DNA of 15,630 bases from Scatosoma sp045588185 (GTDB taxonomy: Bacteria; Bacillota; Clostridia; Christensenellales; Borkfalkiaceae), in contig JAZNDR010000006.1 in assembly GCA_045588185.1 (NCBI GenBank), forward strand, positions 1 through 15,630. The letters run 5' to 3'. This document shows, one piece after another, positions 5,872 through 12,414 of the stretch (the first letter of the stretch is position 1; every line of letters starts with the position of its first letter). The translations under genes and the position numbers were made by a program. The notes beneath the pieces were generated by a model. The model was not told where the DNA came from. It saw only the letters and a list, made by a program, of their open reading frames with translations, and did not search any database.

Positions 5872-6366
5872 GTGCATAGAAAAGATAAACACGCAAGTGA
5901 GATAGGATTCACGAATAAAGAAGCTTTTAAAAGGTCGTTCACAAAAGAAGAAATGGAAGCCCATTTCATTAAAGAATGGGAAAGAGGCGTTAAGCTTTGT
6001 TGCGGGTTACCGAATTTGTTTCCGGACGCGTTGGCGTATTTAATGGATAAAACGTGCATAACAAATGAAGATCTTGCAGATAAAGCTTGGTTAGACGTTC
6101 GTACGATACAACGGTTGCGTACGGACGTTGAACAAAATCCCACACTTACAACGGTTGTCAAGATTTGCTTAGCGTTAGAGTTACCGATGGCAGTATCAGA
6201 GATAATGGTAAGAAAAGCGGGGAGAGAATTTAGAGTAGGAACCGTTGATATGGCATATCACCATTTATTAACGTGGTGTGTAGGATACGATTTGTTAGAA
6301 TGTAATAAAATCATAGGAAGTATGAATAAAAAGTATCCATTATTCAAACAACAAAAGAAAAAATGA
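5872..6366 (+). CDS. HTH (XRE-like) protein, probably N-terminally shortened
   Basis: The open frame begins at GTG 5872, with an in-frame stop at 5851 and only a poor RBS (GGTGG). ATG 5954 (MEAHFIKEWERGVKLC) is an alternative start. Residues 55-112 hold a helix-turn-helix: LAYLMDKTCITNEDLADKAW, then LDVRTIQRLR, NPTLTTVVKICLALELP and SEIMVRKAG. The C-terminal helical tail (DMAYHHLLTWCVGYDLLECN) follows the HTH, as in a Clostridial family I recall as being longer at the N-terminus. The weak start and abrupt N-terminus suggest loss of an N-terminal domain. No promoter is obvious, since the strong terminator at 5776-5811 separates it from upstream. It is probably a DNA-binding regulator. Its own terminator follows. 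Confidence 0.65.
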   Translation: MHRKDKHASEIGFTNKEAFKRSFTKEEMEAHFIKEWERGVKLCCGLPNLFPDALAYLMDKTCITNEDLADKAWLDVRTIQRLRTDVEQNPTLTTVVKICLALELPMAVSEIMVRKAGREFRVGTVDMAYHHLLTWCVGYDLLECNKIIGSMNKKYPLFKQQKKK

Positions 6367-6390
6367 AAAATTTAATAAAAATATTATAGA

Positions 6391-6422
6391 GAGTCGGACA
6401 TAGAATGTCTGGCTCTTTTTTT
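6391..6422 (+). terminator. Terminator after the HTH gene
   Basis: GAGTCGGACAT (6391-6401) pairs fully with ATGTCTGGCTC (6405-6415, two G:U pairs) across an AGA loop, followed by a run of T. Its core GACAT-N3-ATGTC recurs at 6506-6518. Confidence 0.8.
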
Positions 6423-6503
6423 ACGTTTTTAGCACAAAAAGCAGTTTTTATAGGAAAATGTGAGAGATTTGGCTTAACAAATCAATAAAACAGGACGGAA
6501 AAA

Positions 6504-6519
6504 GCGACATCGTATGTCG
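6504..6519 (+). promoter_or_regulatory. Dyad CGACAT-CGT-ATGTCG, possible operator
   Basis: A perfect 6-bp inverted repeat with a 3-nt centre, ending next to the candidate -35 at 6520. It shares GACAT-N3-ATGTC with the terminator at 6397-6409. Binding by the upstream HTH protein is inference. Confidence 0.4.
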
Positions 6520-6548
6520 TTGTGCAATGTATAAGAGTGTGCTAAAAT
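6520..6548 (+). promoter_or_regulatory. Candidate extended -10 promoter for the sigma-like gene
   Basis: TTGTGC (6520-6525), a 17-nt spacer and TAAAAT (6543-6548) preceded by TGC, which fits the TGn extended -10 pattern. It would give a 5' leader of about 200 nt before ATG 6757. Confidence 0.5.
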
Positions 6549-6605
6549 GCGTGTACAAGCTTTATAGAGCTTTAATAAATTATAAAAACTTCATAAACGA
6601 TGACG

Positions 6606-6753
6606 GTGGCCACCAAAATCGAGCGGAGTAGAGAAAATTTAAGCGTTACAAAAAAGTAATGTGAAAGTTTTCAACTTCGGCTTAGTTTTGGTGGCTATTT
6701 TTATGCACAAAAACGGATTTGCCGTATTACTCCGCCTTTGAAGGAAAGGAGTA
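6606..6753 (+). promoter_or_regulatory. Structured 5' leader with possible RBS switch
   Basis: GCCACCAAAA (6609-6618) pairs with TTTTGGTGGC (6686-6695), and TATTTTT follows, as in a terminator. Further on, TACTCC (6728-6733) plus TTT (6737-6739) can pair with AAAGGAGTA (6745-6753), hiding the RBS of the gene at 6757. Alternatively TACTCCGC (6728-6735) can pair with GCGGAGTA (6623-6630), an 8-nt perfect match inside the first structure. The 390-nt gap 6367-6756 otherwise holds the terminator, dyad and promoter listed separately, and no supported ORF. Confidence 0.5.
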
Positions 6754-6756
6754 AAA

Positions 6757-7269
6757 ATGAGAAAATCAAAGTATCGGTTGTATGAAAAAGACGAAAAGCG
6801 ATGGGTACAATATGACGAGGAATCGTACGAGAAAATGAAGCGTTGGCGTATAAATTTTTGTGCACAACAACGCTATAACGAAGCTTGTTTTTGTCCGCAG
6901 AAAAAACAATGGATGTGTAATACGATTTGTATGACGTGTCCGTATCGCAAGACGGAGGTGCGATTTAGTAAGTCTATCGCGGGAACGAAAGATTTGACAT
7001 TAGAAGATAAATTGGCGGACGAGATAGACATTGAAATGCAGTGTGCGGAAAGTGCAGTTGCGAGGGAAGTTTTATTAAGGTTGGATGGTCTGTTGCCAAA
7101 GGGACAAGAAATTGTGCGTTTGCGTTGGGAAGGGTATAGTTGGGATGAAATATCAAATAAGGTAGGACTCTCTCGAAGAACGATAATGAGAAAATTACCC
7201 AATGTATGCGAAATTTTAACGCAAGAATTTGAGGAATTAAAAAATTTTTCAACAATTTTTAAAAACTAA
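6757..7269 (+). CDS. Sigma-70 region 4-like regulator with Cys cluster
   Basis: 170 aa, RBS AAAGGAG before ATG 6757. The C-terminal part (about 100-155) is a sigma region 4-type helix-turn-helix: LDGLLPKGQEIVRLRWEGYS, then WDEISNKVGLSRRTIMRKLP. The N-terminal part starts KYRLYEKDEKRWVQYDEESY and holds Cys 35, 44, 46, 54, 58 and 61 (EACFCPQKKQWMCNTICMTC), a likely metal-binding knuckle. Small proteins of this build regulate conjugative elements and prophages in Clostridia, by family knowledge. There is no region 2, so it is not a complete sigma factor. It lies upstream of the large plus-strand block and could control it. Its own RBS appears to be regulated by the leader. Confidence 0.8.
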   Translation: MRKSKYRLYEKDEKRWVQYDEESYEKMKRWRINFCAQQRYNEACFCPQKKQWMCNTICMTCPYRKTEVRFSKSIAGTKDLTLEDKLADEIDIEMQCAESAVAREVLLRLDGLLPKGQEIVRLRWEGYSWDEISNKVGLSRRTIMRKLPNVCEILTQEFEELKNFSTIFKN

Positions 7270-7566
7270 CCCAAAATCTGCCCGAAAATGCCATTTTTTT
7301 CTCTACTTATTAGTGTAGGGGCGTCAAGCACTCAAACATACTGCTTTCTACAAGCAAGTACGTCAAGTAAAAAAGTGAAAAACGAGTTATCCACAAATAA
7401 AATGCTTAGATTTACGATATAGCGGCCGCAATCGTAGAGAATGCAACAGCGCGTAGGCGCAAATAAGGATAACCGATTTCAAAAAAATTACAACTGAATA
7501 AGCCGAAATGCAGATGGCTCAAACCCATTAAGAAAGTAGGCAATCAAGAAAAGTTAGGAGGAGATT
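7270..7566. other. Non-coding region, candidate replication origin
   Basis: This 297-nt gap contains hairpin CTAC-N8-GTAG (7303-7318), hairpin ACTGCTT/AAGCAAGT (7340-7359), the motif CGTCAAG twice (7322, 7361), a perfect DnaA box TTATCCACA (7387-7395), and TACGAT/ATCGTA (7413-7418, 7431-7436) flanking the palindrome GCGGCCGC. A 43-codon frame from ATG 7289 has no RBS. No clear promoter is seen before the gene at 7567. An origin for the HUH initiator encoded downstream is inferred; the nick site cannot be assigned. Confidence 0.4.
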
Positions 7567-7884
7567 ATGGCAAACAAAACTCAAAACACTGCGCCGAGAA
7601 AACGTTTTTGGCGCGCGACGAAAAACAGAGCCGCGGATTATGCCGAGGAATACAAAAACGGTATTCATATGCGCGGTAAGAAGGAAGGCGAGGAATTGAG
7701 CGAGCGTGAAAAAGGCAAACGCCAAGGTTACTTCCAATGTCTTTCCGATCAGGCAGGGCATTTCAAGTACAACAAGGCGAAGAAAGCTGGGGCAAATAAA
7801 GACGAAGCAACCGAATATTCCCAAATCATCGGAAAAGGCGGCGAGGAAATCTTGGAGAAAGCCAAGAAGCGTAAAAAGAATTAA
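7567..7884 (+). CDS. Small basic hypothetical protein, 105 aa
   Basis: ATG 7567 has an excellent RBS (TTAGGAGGAG). The protein is strongly basic and soluble: MANKTQNTAPRKRFWRATKN, a central segment GKKEGEELSEREKGKRQGYF, and a Lys-rich end EEILEKAKKRKKN. No Cys, signal peptide or TM segment is present and the family is not recognised. The charge suggests nucleic-acid binding, which is inference. It is the first gene of the right-hand plus-strand block, 15 nt before the SprT-like gene. Confidence 0.7.
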   Translation: MANKTQNTAPRKRFWRATKNRAADYAEEYKNGIHMRGKKEGEELSEREKGKRQGYFQCLSDQAGHFKYNKAKKAGANKDEATEYSQIIGKGGEEILEKAKKRKKN

Positions 7885-7899
7885 GGTGGCAAAAGGCAA

Positions 7900-8526
7900 A
7901 TGGCAATCGGGGTAAAGGAGTATATCGAAACGGTAACGTATTTATCTAAAATGTACGATTTTTTCAACGAAAAACTGTTTGGCAACGAGCTTGAAAAGCC
8001 AGTGATAACGATAAGCCCAGACGAAAAGAATAAGGCGTTAGGTTGGATAACGCGCGACAAATTATGGAAGAAAGACGAAAATGACGAGGGCATGTACGAG
8101 ATTAACCTCTCTGCACAGTTCTTAAACCGTTCGATTTCTGAAATAGCGTCTACGCTTATCCACGAGATGTGTCATCAATTTGCAAGGGTAAATGATTTTC
8201 AAGATACCGCGCGTTCGGGGAGTTTTCACAACAAGCTTTTTAAGGAAATTGCAGAAGACCACGGTCTAAACGTAGAGTCAAACGGCGGTCGAGGGTGGGC
8301 GGTTACCGCATTGAAAGAATCTACCAGTCGGCTCTTGGATAGTTTTATCGGGCAAAACTCGGTAATACCGGTGTATCGGGAAATGCCGATAAAACCGAAA
8401 AGGGTTCGTAATTTGAGCGTTCGGAAATACGTTTGCCCCGATTGCGAGGCGTGCGTTCGGGCTTTAAGAGCAGTGAACGTAGTGTGTGGCGACTGCAATA
8501 AGCAGATGCAAGAAGAAAAATTATAA
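7900..8526 (+). CDS. SprT-like zinc metalloprotease
   Basis: 208 aa, ATG 7900, RBS weak (AAGGTGG or AAAGG). The SprT-like domain carries the HExxH motif as HEMCH (88-92, with catalytic E89), and the third zinc ligand is probably H110 in SGSFHNKLF. The upstream block LGWITRDKLW and the strand YEINLSAQFLNR also fit the family. A C-terminal zinc ribbon is visible as CPDC (179-182) and CGDC (196-199). By family knowledge, relatives include eukaryotic Spartan, which degrades DNA-protein crosslinks. Here it could act on protein covalently attached to DNA, for example after HUH nicking, but that link is inference. The length is normal and nothing looks degraded. Confidence 0.9.
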   Translation: MAIGVKEYIETVTYLSKMYDFFNEKLFGNELEKPVITISPDEKNKALGWITRDKLWKKDENDEGMYEINLSAQFLNRSISEIASTLIHEMCHQFARVNDFQDTARSGSFHNKLFKEIAEDHGLNVESNGGRGWAVTALKESTSRLLDSFIGQNSVIPVYREMPIKPKRVRNLSVRKYVCPDCEACVRALRAVNVVCGDCNKQMQEEKL

Positions 8527-8556
8527 GAAATATTAAAATGCAAGGAGATTAAAAAA

Positions 8557-8916
8557 ATGAAAAATGAAACTACTTTTGTATTGGAAAGAGCACCCTTTAA
8601 GACGAAGGACGGCAGAGAGATGTTTAATTACTTTGTGCGCTATGCAATCCTTGGTAAAGAATATAAAGCGGACTTTGAGGCGAAAGACCAGGGCGGCTAT
8701 GAATTGCTTGATTTGATGTTCTCGATTAAACCCACGGCGGAGCTTATTATGTGGGAAGAAACGATGACGGACGATAGAGGCAACGTAACGCCGTATAACG
8801 TGTATGAAGCAAGAGTTGTAAACGACGACGGTCTTGTGTTTGCTTATAAGTTAAAACTTTCACAGGAAAGCGACAAGGCGTTCTTGAATATTTTCAAACA
8901 GTTGCAAGGCGCATAA
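8557..8916 (+). CDS. Hypothetical protein, 119 aa, possible ssDNA-binding protein
   Basis: ATG 8557 with RBS AAGGAG. The protein is compact, soluble and beta-rich: ETTFVLERAPFKTKDGREMF, NYFVRYAILGKEYKADFEAK, LIMWEETMTDDRGN, VYEARVVNDDGLVFAYKLKL. It has no Cys and no membrane segment. I do not recognise the family. Size, beta character with aromatic residues, and position just before surface and assembly genes resemble the place of ssDNA-binding proteins in filamentous phage genomes. This is a positional guess only, and a regulatory role is equally possible. Confidence 0.7.
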   Translation: MKNETTFVLERAPFKTKDGREMFNYFVRYAILGKEYKADFEAKDQGGYELLDLMFSIKPTAELIMWEETMTDDRGNVTPYNVYEARVVNDDGLVFAYKLKLSQESDKAFLNIFKQLQGA

Positions 8917-8936
8917 CGGTCAGTACGTAAAAAGGA

Positions 8937-8966
8937 GCTGCGGCGGTCGGGAAAGGCAGTCGCAGC
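8937..8966 (+). other. GC-rich stem-loop in the intergenic gap
   Basis: GCTGCGGC (8937-8944) pairs with GTCGCAGC (8959-8966, one G:U). No T-run follows, so it is not a typical terminator. It separates the cytoplasmic genes from the secreted-protein genes and could affect mRNA processing or stability. Confidence 0.4.
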
Positions 8967-8993
8967 CCTCAATTCAATATCAGGAGGATAACA

Positions 8994-10091
8994 ATGAAAA
9001 GATTTATTTATATATTGGTATGTTTACTCATTTGCGTTGGCATTGGCGGTGGGGCATACGTACTCGCAAAGAATGCAGATACGGATACGAAAATCGAACA
9101 ACCTGACAACAGCCCGACGGACGGCAATAATAGCGTAAACAGCGGTCATACGGGAAGCGGTAACGCAGACTTTAAAGACCCGAACGGCGGTTCAAGCGAA
9201 GAAGAGGAGAAACCGCCCGTACCGCTTACTGTGCCGACGAACGAGTCGTCGCTGATTGCGGACGGCTTGGAGATGGTAGTGGGGGCGCAGTTATACGTAG
9301 GCGACGACGCGGAAAGACCGATGCTTCGCTTTACCTGCAACGTAACGCCCGAATTAAAAACAGCGGTGGAAGCGAATGCCAGTAAACGGCTGGGAATGTT
9401 GGTACTTCCGTTGCGGTTCTTGGATAGAGTCAACACACAAAATTATACCTATATCGATTGGATAAACGCCTTAGAAGCGTCGGGGGTTGATTCGTATTAC
9501 TTAACGACCTTTGACGCAACGGGACTTGGGGTAAGCGGAAGTAATTATTATATGCGTTTCCGATTAGAGGAGATTCCGTACGGCAGTGTAAATACGAAGT
9601 TTGCGTGTATGGGCGTGCTGATTACGGCGAACGGAAACGGTACGAAAAGTTATCAATATTCGGCGTTTCCAAACGGCGGAACGTATCGTTCGAATGCGCG
9701 TTCGGCGGTATACGTAGCAGGGGCGTCCTTGAACGCGTATACGCTGGGGCAGGTAAACTTTACGGAAAGCGCTTTGTCGAAAATCAGAAGCTGTGTGAAC
9801 GAAGCGGTAGACGAGGCAAACGGCTTGGCTATGCCCACGGACAACGGCAGTACCTTTGTGTTAAACGTATCGACGGCAGGCCCGAAAACGCTTGCCGTGG
9901 GGGAAGCCTTTAAGGTGAGTGCAAGCTATGCGCCGTCAAGAGCGGAGGTGCCGATTTGGTACCGTTCTACGGACGAAAGCGTTGTCCGTGTAGACGCAGA
10001 CGGGAACGTAACGGCATTGAAAGCGGGAACGGCGGTGGTCGGTGTGTACGTAGCAGGCGAGGCGTTCGGGATTACGGTTACGGTATCGTAA
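8994..10091 (+). CDS. Secreted or membrane-anchored protein with C-terminal Big_2 domain
   Basis: 365 aa, RBS AGGAGG before ATG 8994. The N-terminal hydrophobic segment (about 4-25, YILVCLLICVGIGGGAYVLA) is a signal peptide or uncleaved anchor. A low-complexity linker of Asn/Gly/Ser/Asp/Pro follows to about residue 78. A beta-rich domain spans about 83-285, with VVGAQLYVGDD, MLRFTCNVTPEL and YIDWINALEASG. The last 75 residues read as a bacterial Ig-like group 2 (Big_2) domain: LAVGEAFKVSASYAPS, WYRSTDESVVRVDADGNVTA, LKAGTAVVGVYVAG. Such proteins act outside the membrane, often in adhesion. Next to the anchored 655-aa protein it probably forms part of the same surface structure. Confidence 0.8.
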   Translation: MKRFIYILVCLLICVGIGGGAYVLAKNADTDTKIEQPDNSPTDGNNSVNSGHTGSGNADFKDPNGGSSEEEEKPPVPLTVPTNESSLIADGLEMVVGAQLYVGDDAERPMLRFTCNVTPELKTAVEANASKRLGMLVLPLRFLDRVNTQNYTYIDWINALEASGVDSYYLTTFDATGLGVSGSNYYMRFRLEEIPYGSVNTKFACMGVLITANGNGTKSYQYSAFPNGGTYRSNARSAVYVAGASLNAYTLGQVNFTESALSKIRSCVNEAVDEANGLAMPTDNGSTFVLNVSTAGPKTLAVGEAFKVSASYAPSRAEVPIWYRSTDESVVRVDADGNVTALKAGTAVVGVYVAGEAFGITVTVS

Positions 10092-10109
10092 CAAAGGGGG
10101 AAAGGCTAT

Positions 10110-12077
10110 ATGAGAAAGATATTCAAACGGATTTTCGGCGCGGTAATATCCTTCGCATTAGCGGTTATAGGAACGGTAGCGGGGGTATTCCCTGCTACCT
10201 TATCCGTTCAAGCGGATACGGCTGCATTGACCTATGAACAAACGAACGTAATGGACGATTTAAAGTCATCCACAATAAACGGCGAGCCGTTTTCTTTGAC
10301 GAAATACAGCTTTAATGCGTTCAAAGAAACGCAGGTTTTATCGTTTGTGGAGTATTGTTACTCGTTTTACCAAAACTTACAGGATAACTTCGGGTTGTAT
10401 ATCTACGTGTATAATCCGAAAGGCTTGAACTTTGACGTAAACCACGGTCTGAACAGTATTCAGCTTGCGTATGGAGCGAGCACAAGCACGAATTATCATA
10501 AGTACCCGTTGCAATTTTTAAATTGCAGCAAGGAGCGCAATTACGAACGGTTATTTTATAAATTCAAAGTCGTATTAACGGTAGAGGAACGGCAAGCCAT
10601 TTTAGCGACGGTGAATAGCAGTGAACGAGTGTACCGAATCAGCGGAATCGAGCTAATGGAACAAGCTAATACGAACCCGACGGAATTTACAGTGGGAACC
10701 ACGTATCGGTATAGCGGTTACGCTTCGGGGTACGGCAGTGAGCCAAGCGCAGGGAATACGCTGACGGTTAAGAGCGAGCAGTCGGAGGTTTTGACGCTAA
10801 ACGTGCACGCAACGCAATACCGCCCAAGCGGTACGAACGGCAAGAATAATTACACGCAAGACAGCTTGCATTCGGTATATTTTGCCGTGCCGAACGATAT
10901 TATCCGAAAATACGGTGCCATGACAGCGGTGCACGCGATATGGAAAGACGCGGTATTAAAGCCTATGCTGGTTACAGGCAATCAAACGGCATACGAAGCG
11001 ATTTTACCGTATATCGGTAAGGATATGCGTACGCATAACGAGGATTTAGACTATACGTATTTAGGTGCACACCGCGTTACAACGGCTTCGGGTATGGGTT
11101 CGCTTACCACACATAGCTACGGGTATGCGTTTAACCGCGTACCGTCGTGGTCGGGAAATTGGACGTATCACGAATATTACGGACAAGACGTTTCCGCGCT
11201 TTACGGTATGTATTATGCCGGGAACGGCACGGACAGTGCGGACAATTATACGGTATCAACCGAGGAAATCCTTGCAAAGCTAAAAGAAAGCAAAACGAAA
11301 TACGGTACGCCACTTGTCAATGATAAATACAGTGCGGTAATGTTTGAAAGCTATGCCGATAAATTTACGGACGTGAATATCGAGGCGGAAGAAACGTATT
11401 CGCTGACAAGCCAAAAGATCTCGCAAACCTTTTGGGAGAAGTTGCGTGGGGATTCGCACGTGGAATCCACGACAAGATTCGACGGTATTGAAGCGATTCA
11501 CGCGGTAACGAACGAGGATTTTTCGGGAACGGCGGAAGAGGCTTGTGCGCGGTTGTATATTTCCAAAGCAGACTTTGAGGAGTTTAAATCGTATTACGAT
11601 GCGAATAAATCGCTTTGTACCGTTTATTTGTTCCGTTACCAAACGAGCGATTATATCTCGCAAGAAGCCACGCTTTTAAAAGAGGGTACAAGCTTTGGAG
11701 CGGAAACGTGGGAAGAAGTGGACACCAACGCGTATTTCTTTCAGCAGACGGTCAATTTGGATTTCGATATTATAGACGTAACGTTTTCAAACGGTAGCGT
11801 GGATACGGTTATACCCGTGGTATCCAATCCGATAGATATTATCCCCGAAGCCACACCGCCCGCGATTACGACGAGCGATAAAGAAAACGAATGGCTGAAA
11901 TGGTTGAAAATAATCGCTGTTGTTTTAGTGCTGGTGATTATTTTCAGCCCGATCTTGAAACCGTTTTTCGAAGCGGTCGGGCACGGAGCCGTTTGGCTCA
12001 TAACCTCGCCGTTTAAGGCGATAGGACGGGCAGGAAAAAAGAGAAAGGAGAGAAACCGAAATGAAAAAGACGGGTAA
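10110..12077 (+). CDS. Large secreted protein with C-terminal membrane anchor
   Basis: 655 aa, RBS AAAGGGGG before ATG 10110. The signal peptide MRKIFKRIFGAVISFALAVI ends near the likely cleavage site VQA-DT (about residue 35). A long extracellular beta-rich region rich in Tyr and Asn follows, with YIYVYNPKGLNFD, LFYKFKVVL, YRYSGYASGYG and HSVYFAVPN. Near the C-terminus a Pro-rich stretch precedes the TM segment IIAVVLVLVIIFSP (about 600-617), and the cytoplasmic tail is basic (AGKKRKERNRNEKDG). This type I topology resembles adsorption proteins of filamentous phages and also anchored surface proteins in general. No LPXTG sorting signal is present. Its 3' end overlaps the next gene by 17 nt, indicating coupled translation. 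Confidence 0.8.
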   Translation: MRKIFKRIFGAVISFALAVIGTVAGVFPATLSVQADTAALTYEQTNVMDDLKSSTINGEPFSLTKYSFNAFKETQVLSFVEYCYSFYQNLQDNFGLYIYVYNPKGLNFDVNHGLNSIQLAYGASTSTNYHKYPLQFLNCSKERNYERLFYKFKVVLTVEERQAILATVNSSERVYRISGIELMEQANTNPTEFTVGTTYRYSGYASGYGSEPSAGNTLTVKSEQSEVLTLNVHATQYRPSGTNGKNNYTQDSLHSVYFAVPNDIIRKYGAMTAVHAIWKDAVLKPMLVTGNQTAYEAILPYIGKDMRTHNEDLDYTYLGAHRVTTASGMGSLTTHSYGYAFNRVPSWSGNWTYHEYYGQDVSALYGMYYAGNGTDSADNYTVSTEEILAKLKESKTKYGTPLVNDKYSAVMFESYADKFTDVNIEAEETYSLTSQKISQTFWEKLRGDSHVESTTRFDGIEAIHAVTNEDFSGTAEEACARLYISKADFEEFKSYYDANKSLCTVYLFRYQTSDYISQEATLLKEGTSFGAETWEEVDTNAYFFQQTVNLDFDIIDVTFSNGSVDTVIPVVSNPIDIIPEATPPAITTSDKENEWLKWLKIIAVVLVLVIIFSPILKPFFEAVGHGAVWLITSPFKAIGRAGKKRKERNRNEKDG

Positions 12078-12414
12078 GAAAATACTTGCGGTTATGCTAT
12101 TGATGATATTTGTTTTACTGTTCGGTTGTTTCGTGTATACAAGCAACCGATTGACAGGCTACCCAAAGGATTTAACCGACTATGAACGAGTAGTTTTTAC
12201 GGATAAGGACGGTACCATGGTCGCGTTCACTGAGGACGGGGCTTGGTATGACGTGGGCGACGAGATGATTTTATTAGAGATTATAGATTACTTTGAAGGC
12301 GTAATCACCATGGAAAGAAACGATACCGAATATAGGTTTTTTGCGGTAGATCGGGATACGATTTACGACGAGGGTACGAACTCTTTTTTCGTAAGGAGGT
12401 CGGGAAGTGGATAA
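12061..12414 (+). CDS. Small membrane-anchored hypothetical protein, 117 aa
   Basis: ATG 12061 with RBS AAAGGAGAG lies inside the end of the preceding gene. The N-terminus MKKTGKKILAVMLLMIFVLL is basic then hydrophobic (TM about 8-27), followed by an extracytoplasmic domain of about 85 residues (GYPKDLTDYERVVFTDKDG, MILLEIIDYFEGVITMERN). FGC near residue 23 is only a weak lipobox match, so lipoprotein status is doubtful. The family is not recognised. Overlaps with both neighbours (stop at 12414, next start at 12407) indicate that all three products are needed together. Confidence 0.7.
   Translation: MKKTGKKILAVMLLMIFVLLFGCFVYTSNRLTGYPKDLTDYERVVFTDKDGTMVAFTEDGAWYDVGDEMILLEIIDYFEGVITMERNDTEYRFFAVDRDTIYDEGTNSFFVRRSGSG

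Noticed and set aside
6609..6695. T-box or other named riboswitch in the leader of the sigma-like gene
   Set aside because: No T-box sequence or other class signature I can recognise. Only generic competing stems are supported.
7289..7423. 43-codon plus-strand frame in the candidate origin region
   Set aside because: No RBS, and it covers the DnaA box and hairpins. Composition is unremarkable.
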